The notes under the pieces were generated by a model. That model saw only the letters and a program-made list of their open reading frames with translations. It had not been told where the DNA came from and did not search any database. A stretch of 64,000 nucleotides of DNA from Pradoshia sp. D12 (GTDB lineage Bacteria > Bacillota > Bacilli > Bacillales > Pradoshiaceae). Position 1 is the stretch's first letter. The number at the start of each line of letters is the position of its first letter. Positions 62,924 through 64,000 of this stretch are shown here, one piece after another. Location of the stretch: the NCBI RefSeq assembly GCF_008935075.1, contig NZ_CP044545.1, positions 1,701,501-1,765,500 on the forward strand. Direction: 5' to 3'. Both the position numbers and the translations under genes were made by a program.

Positions 62924-64000
62924 ATTATCTGCTCGCAATGTGAAGAGAAGCTTCAAGGATTATGCAATTTATTTCTTAACATTAACATTTGCAGTCTGTA
63001 TATTTTATAGCTTTAATTCGATTTCAGCTTCGGCAGCTATGTCTAGTTTAAGTGCCAGTCAGTCGGAAATGATTCAATCGATAACACAATTAATTTCAAT
63101 AGTATCTGTTTTTGTTTCGATTGTGTTAGGGTTTCTGATTTTATTCGCAAACAATTTCTTAATCAGACGACGAAAAAAAGAGCTCGGAATTTATATGACG
63201 CTAGGTATGAGTAAATATAGTATATCGTTAATAGTTGTAATGGAAACACTTTTTATAGGTGTTTTATCGTTAATGGCCGGATTATTACTGGGAATATTTA
63301 TATCTCAAGGATTGTCCGTTCTAGTGGTTTCGTTATTTAAGGCAGATATGACTAAGTTCGAAGTCGTCTTTTCCAGTGAAGCGATGTTCAAAACAATGAG
63401 CTATTTTGGGATTATCTTTCTGTTCGTTATGATCTTTAATAGTTTAGTGATTTCGAAGTATAAGCTCATCGACTTGCTAACAGCCGCTAGAAAAAATGAA
63501 AGCCTGAAGATCCGAAAAATATCAACATCAATCGCGTTCTTTGTTTTATCCTTCATTACTCTTGGGATCGCTTATACTGTTATTTTAAAGTATGGTTTAA
63601 CAGAAAGTTTGACTGTCACGTGGACCTGCGTTGGACTGGGGTCACTTGGAACGTTTTTGTTTTTTATGTCTCTTTCTGGATTTGCTCTTAATATGCTGCA
63701 AAGAAATAATACTATATATTTTAAAGGCTTAAATATGTTTGTTCTACGCCAAATAAGCAGCAAGGTAAATACAACCTTTGTATCCATGACTATCATTTGC
63801 TTAATGCTCTTTTTCACAATTGGTGTTTTATCAACAGGATTTAGCATAAAGACGGCGGGAGAAAAACAGCTTGTAAATCAAGTGCCGTATGATGCAACAT
63901 TCTACCTGTATGGAAAAGAAGATACGCAAATAAAGAATATAGATCAAGCGATTGAAATATTGGGTATGGACTTGGATGAGATGGGTGAAAATAGTTCCTT
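62913..64000 (+). CDS. BceB-type ABC permease, truncated by the window edge
   Basis: The first 362 residues are visible, from ATG 62913 with GGAGGTGA upstream. LFKLSARNVKRSFKDYAIYFLTL is the standard BceB N-terminus; FtsX-like helices follow (FVSIVLGFLILFANNFLIRRRKKELGIYMTLGMS), then further helices and the start of the large extracellular domain after about residue 310. Complete relatives have about 620-660 residues with ten helices. It completes a BceRSAB-type module with the preceding three genes. Confidence 0.94.
   Translation, partial: MLFKLSARNVKRSFKDYAIYFLTLTFAVCIFYSFNSISASAAMSSLSASQSEMIQSITQLISIVSVFVSIVLGFLILFANNFLIRRRKKELGIYMTLGMSKYSISLIVVMETLFIGVLSLMAGLLLGIFISQGLSVLVVSLFKADMTKFEVVFSSEAMFKTMSYFGIIFLFVMIFNSLVISKYKLIDLLTAARKNESLKIRKISTSIAFFVLSFITLGIAYTVILKYGLTESLTVTWTCVGLGSLGTFLFFMSLSGFALNMLQRNNTIYFKGLNMFVLRQISSKVNTTFVSMTIICLMLFFTIGVLSTGFSIKTAGEKQLVNQVPYDATFYLYGKEDTQIKNIDQAIEILGMDLDEMGENSS

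Overview
The window is an AT-rich chromosomal segment of a spore-forming member of the Bacillaceae. The evidence is the gene order miaA-hfq-(spoVK)-hflX-ynbB-glnR-glnA, which is a Bacillus signature, together with SpoVK, strong AAGGAGG-type ribosome binding sites, frequent TTG/GTG starts, rho-independent terminators, and sites resembling the GlnR, Rex and CcpA operators. The species cannot be named from the sequence alone. No rRNA, tRNA or CRISPR array was seen.

Layout. 1-2200: small genes and a DUF2071 protein. 2235-11640: the core block with miaA, hfq, spoVK, an unknown gene, a TRIC-type membrane protein, hflX, ynbB and the GlnR-controlled glnRA operon. 11640-14590: a decayed prophage immediately downstream of glnA, holding a frameshifted integrase end, small phage-like ORFs, a probable HNH remnant, an intact GH25 lysin, an XhlA-like protein and a phi-LC3-type holin broken into three frames. 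14688-24000: mostly minus-strand secreted or cell-surface functions: a large extracellular nuclease, a second DUF2071 paralogue, a small phospholipase A2-like protein and a frameshifted multi-SH3b N-acetylglucosaminidase. 24310-26600: an XpaC-like/TelA/membrane-protein operon.

26844-31749 is a complete C4-dicarboxylate system: transporter DctP with a perfect cre, binding protein DctB, and the DctS/DctR two-component pair. 31932-41720 holds single metabolic genes: nitronate monooxygenase, S51 peptidase, TIGR01777 epimerase, acyl-CoA dehydrogenase, a lactate dehydrogenase-like enzyme paired with a PfoR-type PTS IIC protein behind a Rex box, a cold-shock protein and pirin.

42190-55067 is a carbohydrate region in two parts. 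The first is PTS EIICB, NanE and an RpiR regulator, which points to amino-sugar (ManNAc-type) uptake. The second is an ABC sugar importer, a YesM/YesN-type two-component system and an unusual GH1 glycosidase in one long transcription unit with a near-consensus cre. 55372-59220 has a CNNM/CBS hemolysin-family protein, a HIRAN protein and two membrane proteins, one with HExxH. After a decayed AraC/GyrI-type regulator, the window ends in a BceRSAB-type antimicrobial-peptide sensing and detoxification module, whose permease runs off the right edge.

A recurring theme is gene decay: at least six loci (integrase, HNH, holin, glucosaminidase, the ORF at 40534, the GyrI-like regulator) are broken by frameshifts or stops while still clearly readable. 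I did not find a system that I can defend as wholly undescribed. The best leads are the Rex-boxed LDH-like/PfoR pair with an altered specificity residue, the arginine-rich miniature phospholipase A2-like protein, the GH1 enzyme with a rewritten sugar-binding segment, and the three-copy AGGTGT...ACACCT repeat cluster upstream of glnR.
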